This document shows, piece after piece, positions 5,991 through 6,196 of a stretch of 6,196 bases of DNA. The stretch is from NCBI GenBank assembly GCA_937900485.1, contig CALCEL010000086.1, positions 1-6,196 of the forward strand, given 5' to 3'. The DNA is from an uncultured Prevotellaceae bacterium. Lineage in GTDB: Bacteria; Bacteroidota; Bacteroidia; Bacteroidales; Bacteroidaceae. Under the pieces are notes generated by a model, which was not told the origin of the DNA, ran no database searches, and saw only the letters and a list, made by a program, of their open reading frames with translations. The position numbers and the translations under genes were made by a program. Each line of letters begins with the position of its first letter. The stretch's first letter is position 1.

Positions 5991-6122
5991 AGAAGTTTTT
6001 GGGTAGCTCTATAAATGAGCTTCAGAAGCTTTACAGTTTTATAAGCGTGTAGATTTATCTACGTTATAGAAGTACCCTTTATTTAAATTTTCTTAAACAT
6101 AAAAGTTGATGAGACAACTTCT
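5991..6122 (+). ncRNA. Possible structured leader or small RNA
   Basis: Several complementary arms lie downstream of the promoter box. AGAAGTT (5991-5997) can pair with AACTTCT (6116-6122), and GGGTA (6001-6005) with TACCC (6073-6077). Within, AGCTC pairs with GAGCT (6005-6009 and 6017-6021), and an arm starting TATAA at 6040 pairs with one ending TTATA at 6068 around loop TTTA with small bulges. Two pairs of alternatives compete: GCTTC/GAAGC (6019-6029) overlaps the first hairpin, and AAGTTG/CAACTT (6103-6120) overlaps the closing stem. That resembles a switching leader, but it matches no RNA family I recognise, and AT-rich DNA forms such arms by chance. Confidence 0.25.
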
Positions 6123-6177
6123 CACTATTAATCATAAAAAGATACAAGTTTCGCATGTTAAAATTTCAGTTTATGAA

Positions 6178-6193
6178 CACAGATTTCACTGAT
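6178..6193. repeat. Partial CACAGAT-family repeat arm at the window end
   Basis: CACAGATTTCACTGAT resembles the left arm of the complete repeat at 5249-5277, where CACAGAT units alternate with TTCAC. The rest lies outside the window. Together with the right-arm-like bases at 1-10 it suggests at least three family members within about 6 kb. Confidence 0.4.
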
Positions 6194-6196
6194 GAG

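Larger units (their letters stand above)
5909..6196. other. AT-rich region without a supported gene
   Basis: No convincing coding region lies on either strand here. The stretch holds a perfect promoter box (5960-5967), fold-prone sequence (5991-6122), and a repeat arm at the end. A 27-codon reading frame from ATG 6109 to TGA 6190 (MRQLLTINHKK at its start) could be a leader peptide, but nothing beyond its length and an ATG supports it. Confidence 0.5.

Noticed and set aside
6001..6077. tRNA-like GGGTAGCTC sequence
   Set aside because: The bases recall a tRNA D-arm, but there is no acceptor stem, anticodon arm or GTTCGAATC-type T-loop in the right arrangement.
6109..6192. 27-codon frame as a leader peptide gene
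   Set aside because: No composition bias, ribosome-binding signal or conservation can be shown, and short frames like this are common by chance in AT-rich DNA.

Overview
The window reads as a piece of a Bacteroidales chromosome, most likely Prevotella or a close relative. The evidence is a hybrid two-component system (HTCS) regulator, a BspA/DUF285 repeat surface protein ending in a dockerin-like domain, TAnnTTTG-type promoter elements in place of E. coli-like -10/-35 boxes, no clear Shine-Dalgarno sequences, and AT-rich intergenic DNA packed with short palindromic repeats. The genus is an inference.

Layout, all on the + strand: (1) 1-141, a short upstream region with a promoter-like box. 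(2) 142-3009, a 955-residue one-protein phosphorelay: signal peptide, periplasmic TPR sensor, one membrane helix, HisKA and HATPase kinase core, receiver, and AraC-type DNA-binding domain, with all catalytic residues present. (3) 3010-3171, an intergenic region ending in a two-unit 20-bp direct repeat built from TTCAC half-sites. (4) 3172-5022, a 616-residue exported protein with about 15 DUF285 repeats of 26 residues and a C-terminal dockerin-like domain. (5) 5023-5479, an unusually repeat-rich region holding, in order, a GC-rich palindrome next to the stop codon, a MITE-like element with 16-bp inverted repeats inside 18-bp direct repeats, a CACAGAT-type palindromic repeat, a second TTCAC array, and a 17-bp direct repeat just upstream of a perfect TAnnTTTG box. 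(6) 5480-5908, a small free-standing AraC-type DNA-binding protein that resembles the output domain of the HTCS. (7) 5909-6196, no gene, but a perfect TAnnTTTG box followed by a fold-prone AT-rich stretch, then what looks like the start of another CACAGAT repeat.

Working model (inference): the HTCS senses an extracytoplasmic signal and controls nearby surface genes, with the BspA-like protein as the first candidate target and the small AraC protein as a second regulator. No SusC/SusD or glycoside hydrolase genes are visible, so this does not look like an ordinary polysaccharide utilisation locus within the window. The most striking non-coding signal is that the TTCAC half-sites upstream of genes 2 and 3 share the same 7-13-7 spacing and lie the same distance from an in-frame ATG. 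No clearly new enzymatic or defence system is visible.
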